From: Planctomycetota bacterium
GTDB lineage: Bacteria > Planctomycetota > Brocadiia > JAJRTI01
Length of the DNA stretch: 12,578 nt
Assembly: GCA_024278415.1 (NCBI GenBank)
Contig: JAJRTI010000174.1
Span: forward strand, 1-12,578
Direction of reading: 5' to 3'
Shown one piece after another: positions 1-7,105 of the stretch. The translations under genes and the position numbers were made by a program. The notes beneath the pieces are model-generated. The model worked only from the letters and a program-made list of their open reading frames with translations. It was not told where the DNA came from and ran no database searches. The first letter of the stretch is position 1, and each line of letters opens with the position of its first letter.

Positions 1-1138
1 ACACGCCGCCAGAGTCTTGCCACCCGCCGCCGGAGCCGGCGAGCCACTCGCCGAGGATTGCCCGGGCGGCCACGAGCCGGCGCTCGTCCTCATTCAGTTG
101 GCCGGTGAGCGAGCGCGCCTGGCCGGTCGCGCGCATGCACGCGGCAATGAGGCAGGCGAGTAGGCTGGTGGACACCGCGAGCCGCGAGCCCTTGGGGATG
201 CCGTTGACGCGGCTCACGATCTCGATGCCATGGCCGGGTTTGGTGAGCGTCGCCAGCAGCGACGCGAGCGGCTGGTCCGCGCCTTCCATGCCGGGCGAGA
301 CGATGCCCGACGCGATGACCGCGGCTTTGAGCAGGCCGAGGTAGTCGCGCGCGAAGTCGAAGACTTCCGACAGCTCCGTGATCTCCGCGGTCGCGCCGAG
401 GTCGACGCTGACGAGGCGCAACACGGGCTGGTCGATGACGCGGAAGTAGGCCTCGACCGGCGGCAGGGGCGTGCTGGGGCCGTCGCCGCCCACGACCGCG
501 AGGTCGATGGAGGTGTTGATGACGCGTGCGCCTTCGGGAAAGTCCATGCCGAGGAAGAAGATGTCGCTCCATCCGCTGTGCGTGAGGTCCATGCGCACCG
601 GGGTGGCTTCCTTGAGCACGGGAAAGAGCGGCAAGCCCTCCGGCCGGCGCATGAGTTCCTGGCGCACGCGCAGGGGCTGGTCGTCGGGGTGGCTCGTGCG
701 GAACATCCACTGGTTGCCCCGCACGGAGCGCACGCTGCGGCGCACCTGGTCCGCGAGCGTCTGGAAACCCAGGCCGTGGTACGCCTCCGCGAGTGCGCTG
801 GAGATCGCGTCGTTCGGCCCCGCCGCGGCCTGCGCGTCGAGGAAGATCTCAATGGCCTCCTCGAAGCGGCGCTTGAGCAGGTTCGTGTATCCGTCGAACG
901 GCACGCGGCCCTGCGCGGCCATGCCCGGCTTGACGGGTGCGTGGAAGCGGTGGATCGCGTAGAGGAAGAAGAGCGCACGAACGCGTTCGTACAAGTTGTC
1001 GCTCGCGCGCCGGAAGCGCTCCAGCGCCTCGCACTCGGCCAGCAACTCATCCAGCGACGCGCCGCGTGCGAACGCGTCGAGCGAGCGGTTGCGCTCGTCG
1101 GGGTCCGTGGCGGTGATAATGCGGATCAGCTCGCTCAT
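1..1138 (-). CDS. GHMP-superfamily sugar kinase, FKP/fucokinase-like, partial (3' end off the left edge)
   Basis: 379 codons are visible from an ATG at 1138; the frame is still open at the window edge. A ribosome site (AGGGGG) lies just upstream. Residues 1-175 form an extra, probably helical N-terminal domain I cannot name. From residue 180 the GHMP fold begins with PVRMDLTHSGWSD, which matches the R-x-DL-x-GGWSD sugar-binding motif of fucokinase-type kinases. GIPKGSRLAVSTS (313-325) sits where the ATP-binding PKGSGLGTSS loop belongs, and GSGGGWQDSGG (368-378) matches the GGGWQDQ motif. Family knowledge: these kinases phosphorylate a sugar at C1, making the substrate of a nucleotidyltransferase, and the gene 10 bp upstream encodes one. 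Odd: the phosphate loop reads SRLAVST instead of SGLGTSS, so activity or nucleotide preference may be altered. The sugar is unknown. The GHMP fold is secure; the kinase substrate is inference. Confidence 0.75.
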   Translation of the reverse strand, partial: MSELIRIITATDPDERNRSLDAFARGASLDELLAECEALERFRRASDNLYERVRALFFLYAIHRFHAPVKPGMAAQGRVPFDGYTNLLKRRFEEAIEIFLDAQAAAGPNDAISSALAEAYHGLGFQTLADQVRRSVRSVRGNQWMFRTSHPDDQPLRVRQELMRRPEGLPLFPVLKEATPVRMDLTHSGWSDIFFLGMDFPEGARVINTSIDLAVVGGDGPSTPLPPVEAYFRVIDQPVLRLVSVDLGATAEITELSEVFDFARDYLGLLKAAVIASGIVSPGMEGADQPLASLLATLTKPGHGIEIVSRVNGIPKGSRLAVSTSLLACLIAACMRATGQARSLTGQLNEDERRLVAARAILGEWLAGSGGGWQDSGGV

Positions 1139-1148
1139 GGTGGACCCC

Positions 1149-2009
1149 CTATTTCCCGTCCCGGCCCAGTTCGCGGACCGCGAGCAGTTCGAGCAGCGAC
1201 GCGAGCACTTCCTCCCGGTCTTGGCCGCTGAGCGCGAGCGCGAGCTGCGCGGTGAGCAGGCCGTACTTCACTCCCACGTCGTAGCGCCAGTCGCGCAGCT
1301 CCAAAGCGAGGTACTGCTCGCGCTGGGCGAGCGCGTTGAGCGCGTGGGACAAGTTCACGCCGCCCTTGTCGCCGGCCTGTTCGATGTCGCGGGCGAGCAA
1401 CTCGAAGATGGTCGGCGTGAGCACGTGGATGCCGAAGAAGCAGAGGTAGTGCCCCGCGCGCTGGCCGGGCACGATGAGGCGCTGCTCGGCTTCGGTGGGC
1501 GTGGGCTTCTCGACGACGGTCTCGATGGCGTAGAGGTCGGGCTTGCCCGGCACGCGCCGGCCGCCGACCGCGCCGTAGTAGGGCAGGAGGCTCTCCCGCG
1601 TGGCTTGCACGCTCGATACCGCGCAGCTTTCGGCCTCCGCGACCTCGACGAGCTTCTGCGCGCAGTCCTTCTCGGTGCGGCTCACGCAGAGGTGGTCGCC
1701 CACGAGGTGGAGGAACGCGTCGCTGCCCACGAAGTCCGCGGCGCAGTGCACCGCGTGGCCGTAGCCCAGCGGCCGCTCCTGGGCCACGAAGTGCAGCCGG
1801 CCCGCGTGGTCGCCAGCCACGTCCCTGTACGCGGCGTCATCGCCGGGGCGCACGACGACGCAGATGTCTTCGACTCCGGCCCGCAGGGCCTCTTCGATGA
1901 TGATGCCCAGCACGGACTTCTCCGCGCCGTCGCGGTCGATGAGCGTCTGCATGGGCAGCGTGTGCTGCCCCGGCCCGGCCGCGGTGATGACGGCTTTGGT
2001 GATCTTCAT
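1149..2009 (-). CDS. GalU-like sugar-1-phosphate nucleotidyltransferase with an atypical signature loop
   Basis: 286 aa from an ATG at 2009 with AGGAGAG upstream; ends in TAG 10 bp before the kinase start, so the two are surely co-transcribed. The family transfers an NMP from an NTP to a sugar-1-phosphate. Matches to GalU (UTP:glucose-1-phosphate uridylyltransferase): [10 protein letters not shown] (5-14), [11 protein letters not shown] (77-87), metal-site GDH (104-106, usually GDD), VVEKP (165-169) and [10 protein letters not shown] (241-250, usually RYDCGSKLG). Odd: the signature after the first glycines is [15 protein letters not shown], where GalU has GTRMLPATK..PKEMLP, so the Arg and Lys that contact the nucleotide and phosphate are missing. 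It may use another nucleotide or sugar, or be impaired. Fold call secure; exact reaction unknown, so no gene symbol is given. Confidence 0.8.
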   Translation of the reverse strand: MKITKAVITAAGPGQHTLPMQTLIDRDGAEKSVLGIIIEEALRAGVEDICVVVRPGDDAAYRDVAGDHAGRLHFVAQERPLGYGHAVHCAADFVGSDAFLHLVGDHLCVSRTEKDCAQKLVEVAEAESCAVSSVQATRESLLPYYGAVGGRRVPGKPDLYAIETVVEKPTPTEAEQRLIVPGQRAGHYLCFFGIHVLTPTIFELLARDIEQAGDKGGVNLSHALNALAQREQYLALELRDWRYDVGVKYGLLTAQLALALSGQDREEVLASLLELLAVRELGRDGK

Positions 2010-2024
2010 GGGGCGCTCTCCTAC

Positions 2025-2051
2025 GCTTGTAGTGCGATCCTCACGGTTCCG
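2025..2051 (+). repeat. REP-like element, degenerate copy A
   Basis: Head GCTTGTAGT (2025-2033), a short CC-TCAC-GG core, and tail TTCCG (2047-2051). Head and tail match the better-formed copy at 3367-3396 at nearly the same spacing. It lies between the epimerase and the GalU-like gene, upstream of the latter's ribosome site. Confidence 0.45.
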
Positions 2052-2116
2052 GGGACACGAAGTCGGACGCTTCGCGGCCTTGGTTCATGTCCCCGAGAGC
2101 CCGCACCCTGGCGGGC
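2051..2116. repeat. Two inverted repeats in the epimerase-GalU gap
   Basis: GGGGACACGAA (2051-2061) can pair with TTCATGTCCCC (2084-2094), 11 bp with one G-U in the plus-strand RNA. GCCCGC (2099-2104) pairs with GCGGGC (2111-2116). On the minus strand the second hairpin starts 11 bases after the epimerase stop. Neither is followed by a T run, so I do not call a terminator. They may act in mRNA processing or stability within the operon, or be repeat debris. Confidence 0.5.
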
Positions 2117-2127
2117 GCGGCTACAGG

Positions 2128-3192
2128 CTAGAGCAGAATCCGTCGCAGCGCATCCTCATGCTCGTCGAGCCATTGCATGACGTCGGCGACGGTCTCGCGC
2201 ACGCTACGCGTGGGCCGCCACGACGTCTTCGCAAACAGCTTCGCACAGTCGGACACGTAGACGCGCACGTCGGCCGGCCGCGTCTCGGGTTCGCTGCCGA
2301 GGGGGATCTTCTTGCCCGTGGCTTCCTGGCAGAGCGCGGTCAACTCGCAGAGCGACACCGCGCCCTTCGCGCCGCCGCCGACGTTGAACACGCCTCCGTC
2401 GAACGCGTCCATCTCGCGCATCTGCTCCAGCACGAGGTCGCAGAGGTCGTCCACGTGGAGGATGTCGCGCAGTTGTTTGCCCTGGCCTCCGAAGCCGATG
2501 TAGCTCAGCGGCTGCTCGAACAGGTGCCGCAGCGCCCAAACCGCGACGATGCCTTGGTCGATCTTGCCCATCTGCCACGGCCCGGCCAGCACGCCGCAAC
2601 GGTTCACCACGTAGCGCGCGCCGTACGCGTAGCGATATTCCTCCAGCAGCATCTCCGCAGCGAGCTTGGTCATGCCGTAGAACGACCGGGGGCCGGCCAA
2701 GGGGAACACCTCGGACACGCCGGCCGACGACACGCCGGGCAGCTCCTGATTGTCGGTCCACTCGAACCGCGTATCGCGCTCGACGAAGTGGGCGGCGTTG
2801 AGGCCGTCCATGGGGTAGATGCGGCTCGTGCTGAAGAAGATGACCGGCGCGTCGGAGCGCCGCGCATAGTCGAGGCAGTTCGCGGCGCCGACGAAGTTGG
2901 TGTGGAGCACGTACTCGGGGCCGCTGGTGTAGCCGGCCATGACCGAGGGCTCGGCCGAGCATTCGAGCAGCACGTCCGCGTCGGGCAGGCCGGCGAGGTC
3001 GCCTTTGCGGCGCACGTCGCCATGGACGAACTCGACGCCGGCCGCCTTGAGCCGGCCGAGGCTATATTCGCTGCCGCGGCGCCGCAGGTTGTCGAGTGCG
3101 ACGATCCGCGCGGCGGGCATGGCCTCGCGGATGCGGACCGCGAGGGTCGATCCGAGGAAGCCAGCGCCTCCGATGATGACGATGGTGTTCAT
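2128..3192 (-). CDS. NAD-dependent nucleotide-sugar epimerase/dehydratase, CDP-paratose 2-epimerase-like
   Basis: 354 aa, an extended short-chain dehydrogenase. The NAD-binding GGAGFLG is at 8-14, catalytic Ser/Thr at 121-123 (STS) and Tyr172-x3-Lys176. DNLRRRGSEYSLGRL (34-48), VHGDVRRKGDL (56-66) and GKQLRDILHVDD (238-249) resemble CDP-tyvelose/paratose 2-epimerase more than GalE. Its likely role is epimerising or oxidising/reducing an NDP-activated sugar. I chose the ATG at 3192, 11 codons inside a longer frame that opens with GTG at 3225, because it sits directly before the Rossmann strand; no strong ribosome site supports either start. It ends in TAG at 2128, 118 bp before the GalU-like gene, and the gap holds a REP-like element and hairpins. 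First gene of the module with the nucleotidyltransferase and kinase. Family secure; the exact NDP-sugar is unknown. Confidence 0.85.
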   Translation of the reverse strand: MNTIVIIGGAGFLGSTLAVRIREAMPAARIVALDNLRRRGSEYSLGRLKAAGVEFVHGDVRRKGDLAGLPDADVLLECSAEPSVMAGYTSGPEYVLHTNFVGAANCLDYARRSDAPVIFFSTSRIYPMDGLNAAHFVERDTRFEWTDNQELPGVSSAGVSEVFPLAGPRSFYGMTKLAAEMLLEEYRYAYGARYVVNRCGVLAGPWQMGKIDQGIVAVWALRHLFEQPLSYIGFGGQGKQLRDILHVDDLCDLVLEQMREMDAFDGGVFNVGGGAKGAVSLCELTALCQEATGKKIPLGSEPETRPADVRVYVSDCAKLFAKTSWRPTRSVRETVADVMQWLDEHEDALRRILL

Positions 3193-3254
3193 GGAGTTGC
3201 ACCCAGGGCGCGATTTCGTGGCCACGCGTCGCCCTCGCGAGCGACCGCGGCATC

Positions 3255-3283
3255 ACGATACATCGCGCCCGGGCCAAATGCAA
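3255..3283 (-). promoter_or_regulatory. Candidate sigma-70-type promoter for the epimerase operon
   Basis: On the minus strand TTGCAT (-35, 3278-3283) is followed after 17 bases by TATCGT (-10, 3255-3260). Each hexamer matches consensus at four of six positions. It would give a leader of about 55-60 bases before the ATG at 3192. Spacing is ideal but the hexamers are only fair. Confidence 0.35.
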
Positions 3284-3366
3284 GGTGTGCCCTCCCGCTC
3301 GCCCCTCCTGGTGTCGCGTCATGCCTATGCAGTCACACCGTTCGCGACTGCAAGCGGATTACGTAG

Positions 3367-3396
3367 CGCTTGTAGTAGGCCCGTCAGGGCCTTCCG
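3367..3396 (+). repeat. REP-like element, copy B (GTCA loop, TTCCG tail)
   Basis: Reads CGCTTGTAGT, then a perfect hairpin GGCCC-GTCA-GGGCC (3378-3391), then TTCCG (3392-3396). A GTAG tetranucleotide just 5' of a palindrome is the hallmark of REP elements mobilised by RAYT (TnpA-REP) transposases. No RAYT gene is present in this window. It forms a facing pair with copy C. This pair is the main content of the 350-bp gap 3193-3542, in which I see no gene. Confidence 0.6.
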
Positions 3397-3416
3397 CTCA
3401 GGTGGCGATTCGCCAT

Positions 3417-3454
3417 CGGAACAGAGGGCGCGCTTACGGCCGCCACTACGAGCG
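3417..3454 (-). repeat. REP-like element, copy C (inverted, GTAA type)
   Basis: Read on the minus strand: CGCTCGTAGT head, an imperfect palindrome around CCGTAAG, and a CTCTGTTCCG tail. It is opposite in orientation to copy B, with a 20-bp linker containing GGCGATTCGCC. The pair resembles a bacterial interspersed mosaic element. Confidence 0.5.
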
Positions 3455-3506
3455 GGGCCAGCAGCCGCGTCCGTCCAGGCGCGGGACAGAAGGCCGATCC
3501 GCTTCC

Positions 3507-3524
3507 CGCATGCTGGCGCATGCG
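3507..3524 (-). other. Stem-loop downstream of the unrecognised gene
   Basis: CGCATGC (3507-3513), loop TGGC, GCATGCG (3518-3524): a perfect 7-bp stem 18 bases past the stop at 3543 on the minus strand. No T run follows, so intrinsic termination is not supported. It may be a 3'-end stabilising structure. Confidence 0.4.
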
Positions 3525-3542
3525 GCGACGCGTGGTCCGCGC

Positions 3543-4670
3543 CTAGTCCTTCCAATCGCCCAGCGTGTAGTAGCTCACGTGCAGCAACTCGTGGAAGTCC
3601 TGGGCCAGGCTGTACTCATCGTCCTTCTTGCGCACCAACTCCGCGGCCTCCAGCCCGGCGAGGGCTTTCTCGAGGAACGACGGGCTCGACGCCTGGGCCT
3701 TGCTGATCTTGGGCGATTGTTTCACCCGTGCGGCGATCTCGTCCCACGAGAACCACTCCTTGGGCCCGGCGTCGAGCCGCTCGTCGTCGGGCAGTAGGAC
3801 CTCGAGCACGGGCAGGAAGGCGCGCTTGACCCCGCGCACGATGTTGCCGCGCATGGTCCAGACCTTGCCGTGCGTGCGCGCGGCGTGGAGGAAACCTCGC
3901 AGGACCATGCGCTCCGCGTCTGAGTCGGCCGCCTGCTCTGGCGTGATGTGGGTGATGGGCCGCCCCCACTCCTCCTCCACGATCTTCTCGACCTCCTCCC
4001 GCGGCTGCTCCGACGCGTAGAACACGGCCGGCACGCGGTCGTGCTCGGACAGGTCGGCCTTGGCCACGGAGACGAGAATCTGCACGTCCTCGAACGTGCC
4101 TTTCTCCTTGTTCATCACTTCGACGAGATCTTCAATGGCCCGGCGCGCGGCGGAGTTGTATGGCCCGGTGCCGCGCACGAAATCCGCGAGCGGCTCGTGC
4201 ACCTTGGCCTTGCCGATCTCGTAGATAGGCCCGGTGATCTTGAACACGCAGCGGTTGCCGAACTGCTCGCCAAACACGGCGAGGAACGCGGCCTGCACCA
4301 TCTTCAGCACCGGCGCGTGGTCGTCGGGCATGGGGTTGAAGGTGAGCGTGATCTCCGACAGCGGCCCAGACGCGACGCCCGCCTCGACGACCTCATGGAA
4401 TAGCGGAAAGAGCGCTTCGAGTTCTCCTTCGAGCCGCGCGCGGCGCCACACGCGCCGGCCCACGTCCACGCACGCAGACGAACTCATGCCCCGGGGCCTG
4501 GTGAAGATCTTGGGCTTGCCGCCGAACTGGCTGCCGATGAGGATGAATTTGGCGTAGGGCTTGCGCAGTTCGTGAAACTTGCTGGCCACCGCCGGAGTGA
4601 GGCTATAGTTGCTCTTGGGGGCGAACACCGCGCGCACGTCTGCACAGATGGGTTTGAGTCCGAAGGGCAT
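3543..4670 (-). CDS. Unrecognised 375-aa protein
   Basis: I do not recognise this protein. It has no signal peptide and no long hydrophobic segment, so it is probably cytoplasmic. The body (about 1-270) mixes helices and strands (for example ITLTFNPMPDDH, CVFKITGPIYEIG, VQILVSVAKADLSEHD). The C-terminal part (about 295-375) has WDEIAARVKQSP and FLEKALAGLEAAELVRKKDDEY, a pattern seen in winged-helix domains; this is only a suggestion. The ATG at 4670 is preceded by pyrimidine-rich sequence without a ribosome site, and 13 bases upstream begins a nine-copy 7-bp tandem repeat. Ends in TAG. It stands alone: 350 bp separate it from the epimerase and 199 bp from the exporter gene upstream. Coding is supported by a long open frame, a balanced protein-like composition and conserved-looking charged/hydrophobic alternation. 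Confidence 0.7.
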   Translation of the reverse strand: MPFGLKPICADVRAVFAPKSNYSLTPAVASKFHELRKPYAKFILIGSQFGGKPKIFTRPRGMSSSACVDVGRRVWRRARLEGELEALFPLFHEVVEAGVASGPLSEITLTFNPMPDDHAPVLKMVQAAFLAVFGEQFGNRCVFKITGPIYEIGKAKVHEPLADFVRGTGPYNSAARRAIEDLVEVMNKEKGTFEDVQILVSVAKADLSEHDRVPAVFYASEQPREEVEKIVEEEWGRPITHITPEQAADSDAERMVLRGFLHAARTHGKVWTMRGNIVRGVKRAFLPVLEVLLPDDERLDAGPKEWFSWDEIAARVKQSPKISKAQASSPSFLEKALAGLEAAELVRKKDDEYSLAQDFHELLHVSYYTLGDWKD

Positions 4671-4683
4671 GGGGGTGTAACGA

Positions 4684-4746
4684 GTAAAACGTAAAACGTA
4701 AAACGTAAAACGTAAAACGTAAAACGTAAAACGTAAAACGTAAAAC
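4684..4746. repeat. Heptanucleotide tandem repeat, 9 copies of GTAAAAC
   Basis: Nine exact copies of the 7-mer, 63 bp, strongly AT-rich against its GC-rich surroundings. It lies in the 5' region of the unrecognised gene. A partial copy in the opposite orientation sits at 4838-4857 (TTACGTTTTACGTC...), and a second 7-mer, CGCATTG, is doubled at 4784-4797. None of the three forward frames contains a stop across the array, which creates spurious FYVLRFT repeats in translations. Copy-number change by slippage would alter spacing upstream of the gene. Confidence 0.95.
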
Positions 4747-4869
4747 GGAAGGCGGAGGAAGCAGGGGGAAGCGGGCGAGGTTTCGCATTGCGCATTGCGT
4801 GCAACGTATCTTCAGACCGCGCTCGGCGCGCCTCTGCTTACGTTTTACGTCTTTACGCGCTACTTTTCC

Positions 4870-6639
4870 TCACCCTGTCGCGGTTTGGCCTCCCTCTCCG
4901 CCTTCGTCCGTCTCCGCGTCTTTGGGCTGGTAGAGTTCCTTGTAGAGGCCATCCTGCTCCAGCAGCTCCTCATGCCGGCCGATCTGTTCGATGCGGCCGT
5001 TGCGCATGACGAGGATCTTGTCCGCGTCGCGGATGGTGGAGAGCCGGTGCGCGATGACGAACGTGGTGCGGTCTTCCATGAGGTGCGTCAACGCCTCCTG
5101 CACCTTCGTTTCGGTGGCCGTGTCTAGAGCGGACGTGGCTTCGTCGAGAATGAGGATGCGCGGGTTGCGCAGGAGTGCGCGCGCGATTGCGATGCGCTGC
5201 CGCTGGCCGCCGGACAGGCGAATGCCCATGGAGCCGGTCTCCGTGTCGTACTGGTCGGGCAGTTGCATGATGAAATCGTGCGCGTTCGCGGCCTCCGCGG
5301 CTTGGATGACCTCCTCCCGCGTCGCTTGGGGCCGGCCGTAGCGGATGTTGTCCTCGATGGTGCCGCTGAACAGATAGGTTTCCTGGAGCACCGTGCCGGT
5401 CTGGTCGCGGAACGTCTTCAGTTGCAGGTCGCGGATATCCACGCCATCGATGAGGATGTCGCCGTCCGTGCGGTCGTAGAAGCGTGCGATCAGGTTCGCC
5501 ACGGTCGACTTGCCCGACCCGCTTGGCCCCACGAGTGCGACCACTTCGCCGGGGTTTGCGACGAACGACACGTCCCGCAGCACCTCCTCCTCGCCGTCGT
5601 AGCTGAAGCACACGTTCCTGAACTCGACCCGGCCGGTGATGTTGCGCAGCGTCACCGGCTCTTCGGCTTCCTCCACTTCGGGCACCATGTCCATGATTTC
5701 GAACACACGATCCACGCCGACGCGGGCGGACAGGAACTGGCTGAGCATGGAGATGAACTTCTGGATGGGCGATTGGAGCATGCCCATGTACGTGACGAAC
5801 GCGAGGTACGTTCCGATCTTGAGTTCGCCGTTGATGACCGTCATGCCGCCGAACCAGAGGAAGATGAGCCGGCCGATGGAGGCGAGCGCTTCCGTGGTCG
5901 TGCCCCAGGTCATGGACAGCACGCGGAAGTCCAGGCCGAGGCCGAAGAGTTCCTTCGTGTCCTGGACGAACGTCTTGCTTGCGCGGGATTCCGCGTTGAA
6001 CGACTTCACGACCTTGGCTCCGGCCATGAGTTCGTACGCGGCGCCATGGACCGACTGCACCTTGTCGCGCATGCGGCGATTGGTGGCCTGCACGCGCTTG
6101 CTGAAGACCAGATAGGTGGCCACCTGGAGCGGCAGGATCGCGCACACGACGAGGTACAGCTTCACGTTGATGCAAAAGATGATGACCAACGTGGAGAAGA
6201 ACATGAAGACCTCAATGGGCAACTGCATGGCGGGGCCCATGATGAGCGTGCTGATCGACGTGACGTCGGACATGAGCCGGGACATGATCTCGCCGGGCCG
6301 GCGCGTGTCATAGTAGCTGAGCGAGAGGCGTTGCAGGTGCTGGAAGAGCCGGCGCCGCAAGTCGAACACGAGCCGGCTGCCCACGTAGCTCATGGTGTAC
6401 CTGTTGGCGAAGCTCATGACCTGCCGAAAGATGCTGAGCAGCAGGAGCCACCCGATGATGACGATGAGCAGTCCGCGATCCTTGCCGGGGAACGCGCTGT
6501 CGATGAGGAACTTCGTGGGCCACGGCTGCACCAGGCGCAGTGCGGATAGCACGAGCATGACCAGGAAGACCTGGAAGAGCAGCCCGGAGTAAGGCCTCGC
6601 CATGTGGATGACGCGGCCAAATGTGTTCTTGCGTTCCAT
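4870..6639 (-). CDS. MsbA-type ABC exporter half-transporter (fused membrane and ATPase domains)
   Basis: 589 aa, the usual length for a type IV ABC half-exporter, which would work as a homodimer in the inner membrane. The N-terminal membrane domain has hydrophobic segments near 20-40, 57-72, 138-158, 160-178, 250-270 and 276-296. The ATPase domain has A-loop Tyr347, Walker A GPSGSGKST (371-379), Q-loop Gln419, signature LSGGQ (475-479), Walker B ILILDE (495-500) and H-loop His531. All catalytic residues are present. MsbA-like proteins export lipid A or other lipids and drugs; the cargo here is unknown, and the nearby nucleotide-sugar genes make an envelope glycolipid plausible (inference). 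I chose the ATG at 6639 because the membrane domain starts just after it and longer frames read low-complexity leader sequence. No clear ribosome site; hairpins lie directly upstream. Confidence 0.92.
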   Translation of the reverse strand: MERKNTFGRVIHMARPYSGLLFQVFLVMLVLSALRLVQPWPTKFLIDSAFPGKDRGLLIVIIGWLLLLSIFRQVMSFANRYTMSYVGSRLVFDLRRRLFQHLQRLSLSYYDTRRPGEIMSRLMSDVTSISTLIMGPAMQLPIEVFMFFSTLVIIFCINVKLYLVVCAILPLQVATYLVFSKRVQATNRRMRDKVQSVHGAAYELMAGAKVVKSFNAESRASKTFVQDTKELFGLGLDFRVLSMTWGTTTEALASIGRLIFLWFGGMTVINGELKIGTYLAFVTYMGMLQSPIQKFISMLSQFLSARVGVDRVFEIMDMVPEVEEAEEPVTLRNITGRVEFRNVCFSYDGEEEVLRDVSFVANPGEVVALVGPSGSGKSTVANLIARFYDRTDGDILIDGVDIRDLQLKTFRDQTGTVLQETYLFSGTIEDNIRYGRPQATREEVIQAAEAANAHDFIMQLPDQYDTETGSMGIRLSGGQRQRIAIARALLRNPRILILDEATSALDTATETKVQEALTHLMEDRTTFVIAHRLSTIRDADKILVMRNGRIEQIGRHEELLEQDGLYKELYQPKDAETDEGGEGGQTATG

Positions 6640-6652
6640 GATGATCGCGTGA

Positions 6653-6690
6653 GCCGCCCAGCGGGGCGGCCGTGTGTGGGTGCGCCCACA
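6653..6690 (-). other. Two stem-loops just upstream of the exporter start
   Basis: TGTGGG-TGCG-CCCACA (6675-6690) and GCCGCCC-AGCG-GGGCGGC (6653-6670) are back-to-back perfect hairpins between the terminator T run and the ATG at 6639. The second ends 13 bases before the start codon, so it could affect ribosome access. They belong to the 5' leader if transcription reads through from the promoter at 6934. Confidence 0.5.
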
Positions 6691-6725
6691 AAAAAAGCCA
6701 ACTACGCGGCCGCGCGCAGAGTGGC
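6690..6725 (-). terminator. Intrinsic terminator on the minus strand
   Basis: Minus-strand RNA folds GCCA / TGGC (6722-6725 with 6697-6700), a small internal loop, then CTGCGCG / CGCGTAG (6713-6719 with 6702-6708) around a CGGC loop. Seven T follow at once (6690-6696). This is the only hairpin in the window with a proper T run. It lies 51 bases upstream of the exporter start, so it ends a separate RNA or attenuates the exporter. Confidence 0.7.
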
Positions 6726-6929
6726 TCGGATCTCTCGTTGCGCCGCGGGGCAGCGCAGCAGCAGATGGGGTGGGTGGTGGGACTGCCAGGTATTCGGGGC
6801 TCGCGCCCGCGTCTCCCAGTCTCTGAGCTTGGGGCACACGGCACACCTCGGCCCGCCGCGTCGGCGCGGGCCATACAAGGCAGTCGTCGTGTTCGCCGCA
6901 AGCTGCAACATGGTCATAGCCTACGACTG
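6690..6929 (-). ncRNA. Candidate structured small RNA or attenuated leader
   Basis: The unit is bounded by a promoter (6934-6962) and an intrinsic terminator (6690-6725) on the minus strand, giving an RNA of about 235-240 bases. It holds no convincing ORF: a 71-codon frame (6702-6917) lacks a ribosome site and is Arg/Pro/Ala-rich. Visible structure includes GCAGTCGT pairing with ACGACTGC near the 5' end, GGCCCGC/GCGGGCC (6850-6872), and a GGGC-GCGA-GCCC hairpin with a GNRA loop (around 6799-6810). GCGCAG at the extreme 5' end can also pair with CTGCGC inside the terminator, a possible antiterminator or closing stem. I do not recognise a known RNA class. It fills most of the gene-free stretch 6640-7105. 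The 5' end is inferred from the promoter. Confidence 0.4.
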
Positions 6930-6933
6930 CGCT

Positions 6934-6962
6934 AGTGTACCGCGCCCGCGCGTGGGTGTCAA
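6934..6962 (-). promoter_or_regulatory. Strong sigma-70-type promoter
   Basis: On the minus strand a consensus TTGACA (6957-6962) is followed after exactly 17 bases by TACACT (6934-6939, four of six). It is the only perfect -35 with ideal spacing that I found in the window. Transcription would start near 6927 and run toward the terminator at 6690 and the exporter gene. Confidence 0.65.
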
Positions 6963-7105
6963 CCAGCCAGATTGCACGGCCGCTCTGGGGGGCGCCTGCG
7001 CCGAGGCGAGTGCGGATTCCGAGAGAGCCGCCCAAATGCACGTGCGAGTTCGAGACATGGGAGGGCGCTGCACGTCCATTCTCCGCCCTGGCCGCAAGAC
7101 GCCGC

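Noticed and set aside
230..1231. Long plus-strand frames over the left minus-strand genes
   Set aside because: They are antisense shadows of GC-rich genes; the minus frames carry clear family motifs.
4484..4804. Minus-strand frames encoding FYVLRFT repeats
   Set aside because: They are only the 7-bp tandem repeat read in frame, followed by an out-of-frame overlap of the real gene at 3543-4670.
6702..6917. 71-codon frame within the promoter-terminator unit
   Set aside because: No ribosome site, Arg/Pro/Ala-rich composition, and its end coincides with the terminator stem. Kept only as an alternative to the RNA reading.
6640..7041. Longer N-terminus for the ABC exporter
   Set aside because: The added residues are Pro/Arg-rich translation of hairpin and terminator sequence; family members begin near the ATG at 6639.
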